Under the pieces are notes generated by a model, which did not search any database, had not been told where the DNA came from, and was given only the letters and a program-made list of their open reading frames with translations. A stretch of DNA of 42,472 nucleotides from Atopobiaceae bacterium (GTDB lineage: Bacteria; Actinomycetota; Coriobacteriia; Coriobacteriales; Atopobiaceae): contig JAGAVX010000058.1 of the NCBI GenBank assembly GCA_017941705.1, forward strand, positions 1 to 42,472, in the 5' to 3' direction. Positions 41,047 to 42,472 of the stretch are shown here, piece by piece (position 1 is the first letter of the stretch; every line of letters begins with the position of its first letter). Both the position numbers and the translations under genes were made by a program.

Positions 41047-42288
41047 ATGAGCAAAAACTTCCACTACGCCTATGCCATCGTGGCGAGCTGCATCGCCATC
41101 ACCTGTTTGCCCTGCGCACTCGTGCTTTCGTGCGCCGGCATCTTCTTCACGCCGGTCTCTGAATTCTTCGGTGTGGCACGGGCGCAGTTCACCCTGTACT
41201 TCTCTATCCTCAACATCGCCATGATGCTCACGCTGCCCGTCGCTGGCCGCATCATGAGCAAGGTTGACCTGCGCATCGTGCTCTCGGCCTGCGTGGTGCT
41301 GTGCGGTGCCGGGCTCATCGGCATGAGCAGGGGCAACTCGATGCCTTGGTTCTACGTCATGGGAGCCATTCTGGGCGTGGGTGTGGCGCCGCTCATCTAC
41401 CTCTCGGTCCCAACGCTCATCAATGCCTGGTGCGTGCAGAAGGTCGGCTTCTTCGTTGGGCTGTGCATGGCATTCACAGGCATCGGCGGCGTGATCTTCA
41501 ACCCCATCGGAACCTCGCTCATCCAGAGCGGACCCGAGGGCTGGCGCACTGCCTACCTCGTGTTTGGCATCATCGTGCTGGTGGGGACGCTCCCCTTCAC
41601 CCTTCTTGTCGTACGCACCAGCCCAAAAGACAAGGGCTTGGCTCCCTACGGCGCCCTGTCCGAGGGTGCCGATAGCACCACCGCGACCGTCGACGTTGCA
41701 GGTATTCCCGCCGCAATCGCCATGAAGACGCCTGCGTTTTTGGCCCTCTGCATCTTCTGTGGGGTCATCACGCTCAACCAGACCATCTACCAGTTCCTGG
41801 CAAGCTACGCGAGCTCGTTCGAGGCGACACTGCCCGCCGTGGCGGCAGCGTCTGGCATCGTGGCCAGCGCAGCCATGGCAGGACAGGCAATCGGCAAGGT
41901 GCTTCTCGGCACCATCAATGACCGATCGGTCCGCTTGGGCATCTTCTTTGGTCTTGGCTGCGGTGTCGCAGGCGTGCTCCTCATGTGGTTCGTGCCGTCC
42001 AGCCTGGCGCTTCTGCTAGTCGGTGCGTTCCTCTTTGGCGTGGTCTACGCCATGACGACGGTACAGACGCCGCTGTTGGTGCGATCGGTCTTTGGCAGCG
42101 CCGACTACACCAACATCTACTCTCGTATATCGATGGTGGGCTCGCTCATGAGTGCGGTCGCAGCGGTCTTCTGGAGCTTTGTGATCGACTCTCCGGGCGG
42201 TTTCCCGCTCATGTTCTTTGGTGGCCTGGTCTGCATGGGCATCTGCCTTGTCACGGGACTCTACGCCCTGGCACACAAGGCGGTGTAG
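41047..42288 (+). CDS. Major facilitator superfamily transporter (OFA-like)
   Basis: A 413-residue integral membrane protein with 12 predicted helices in two halves (1-200, 220-413). Signature parts are GRIMSKVDLR in the loop between helices 2 and 3, GPEGWRTAYLVFG before helix 6, and GKVLLGTINDRSVRLG as the corresponding second-half loop. It is related by eye to the oxalate/formate-antiporter-like branch common in Coriobacteriia near fumarate-reductase-type genes. The substrate is unknown; a carboxylate is the guess. The start at 41047 (GAGGAACCCTC upstream) is preferred to the ORF start ten codons earlier. Its 3' end takes part in the terminal palindrome. Confidence 0.85.
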   Translation: MSKNFHYAYAIVASCIAITCLPCALVLSCAGIFFTPVSEFFGVARAQFTLYFSILNIAMMLTLPVAGRIMSKVDLRIVLSACVVLCGAGLIGMSRGNSMPWFYVMGAILGVGVAPLIYLSVPTLINAWCVQKVGFFVGLCMAFTGIGGVIFNPIGTSLIQSGPEGWRTAYLVFGIIVLVGTLPFTLLVVRTSPKDKGLAPYGALSEGADSTTATVDVAGIPAAIAMKTPAFLALCIFCGVITLNQTIYQFLASYASSFEATLPAVAAASGIVASAAMAGQAIGKVLLGTINDRSVRLGIFFGLGCGVAGVLLMWFVPSSLALLLVGAFLFGVVYAMTTVQTPLLVRSVFGSADYTNIYSRISMVGSLMSAVAAVFWSFVIDSPGGFPLMFFGGLVCMGICLVTGLYALAHKAV

Positions 42289-42472
42289 CTCCCGAGATTG
42301 CGAGTGTGGTCCGGGGGACACGCCCCAACGCAACAGAACTGTGGTCCGGGGGACACGCCCCCGGACCACAGTTCTGGTGCGGTGGGGCGTGTCCCCCGGA
42401 CCACACTCGCAATCTCGGGAGCTACACCGCCTTGTGTGCCTGGGCGTAGAGTCCCGTGACAAGGCAGATGCC
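42238..42472. repeat. 235-bp near-perfect palindrome at the window end
   Basis: Centre at 42355. The right half is the reverse complement of the left half; comparing by eye I find only three mismatches (including T42269/T42441) and the short central ACACG. The left arm comprises the last 51 bases of the MFS gene plus 66 intergenic bases. A 21-base unit (42306-42326) recurs at 42341-42361 and inverted at 42384-42404; it shares the GGGGACACGCCCC-type core with the repeat at 10141. See the finding for artefact versus real duplication. Confidence 0.9.
42422..42472 (-). CDS. Inverted copy of the MFS transporter C-terminus (partial)
   Basis: On the minus strand, from the right edge to TAG at 42424-42422, the 16 readable residues match the MFS C-terminus with one change (LYAQAHKAV for LYALAHKAV). 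It is either the tail of a convergent paralogous transporter or an assembly fold-back. Only the tail lies in the window. Confidence 0.3.
   Translation of the reverse strand, partial: GICLVTGLYAQAHKAV

Overview
The window looks like chromosomal DNA of a high-GC actinobacterium of the class Coriobacteriia, most likely Atopobiaceae (Olsenella-like). This rests on the gene order rimP-nusA-infB-rbfA-nrnA-truB-ribF-dnaG-rpoD, the GC-rich codon use, the anaerobic flavoprotein and iron-sulfur enzymes, and a butyrate kinase. Genus is inference; no rRNA or tRNA gene was seen.

Left part (1-10 kb): the 3' tail of an unknown gene; ahcY with a promoter, an operator-like palindrome and a strong terminator; then, on the minus strand, a zinc-ribbon protein of unknown function, two tandem SAM hydrolase (DUF62) paralogues, one of which has lost a catalytic His, a NudC-like Nudix hydrolase and an aspartate racemase-like protein. 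A CmpB-family membrane protein faces a P1B-type metal ATPase, which is preceded by a small membrane-anchored protein resembling the mycobacterial PacL partners.

Middle (10-17 kb): a palindromic repeat, an OMPDC/HUMPS-family decarboxylase with an altered active-site motif, htpG, a GNAT acetyltransferase, a MATE exporter and a SAM methyltransferase. Three transcription units here share the same operator-like palindrome, GTTAG-N6-CTAAC, and may form a small regulon.

16.4-27.7 kb is one tightly packed minus-strand series of nine information-processing genes. Its only obvious promoter is followed at once by an intrinsic terminator in the leader of rimP-nusA, which suggests attenuation. NusA carries an unusual Cys3-His tail, and no ylxR gene lies between nusA and infB.

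27.7-34.9 kb: a decayed membrane-anchored clostripain-like (C11) gene with two one-base frameshifts and a Cys-to-Tyr change at the catalytic site; AT-richer intergenic DNA with twin palindromes; a two-gene iron-sulfur/flavin oxidoreductase (a NuoF-like tail plus a NuoG-GltD-like fusion); a low-GC gene with a possible nuclease core; and two tandem 85-86 nt palindromic elements.

34.9-42.5 kb looks like a catabolic or respiratory island: a fumarate-reductase-type flavoprotein, an iron-sulfur flavodoxin-family reductase, a PucR-type regulator, butyrate kinase and an MFS transporter. The last 235 bases are a near-perfect palindrome that contains an inverted copy of the MFS gene 3' end. It is either a contig-end fold-back artefact or a real inverted duplication.
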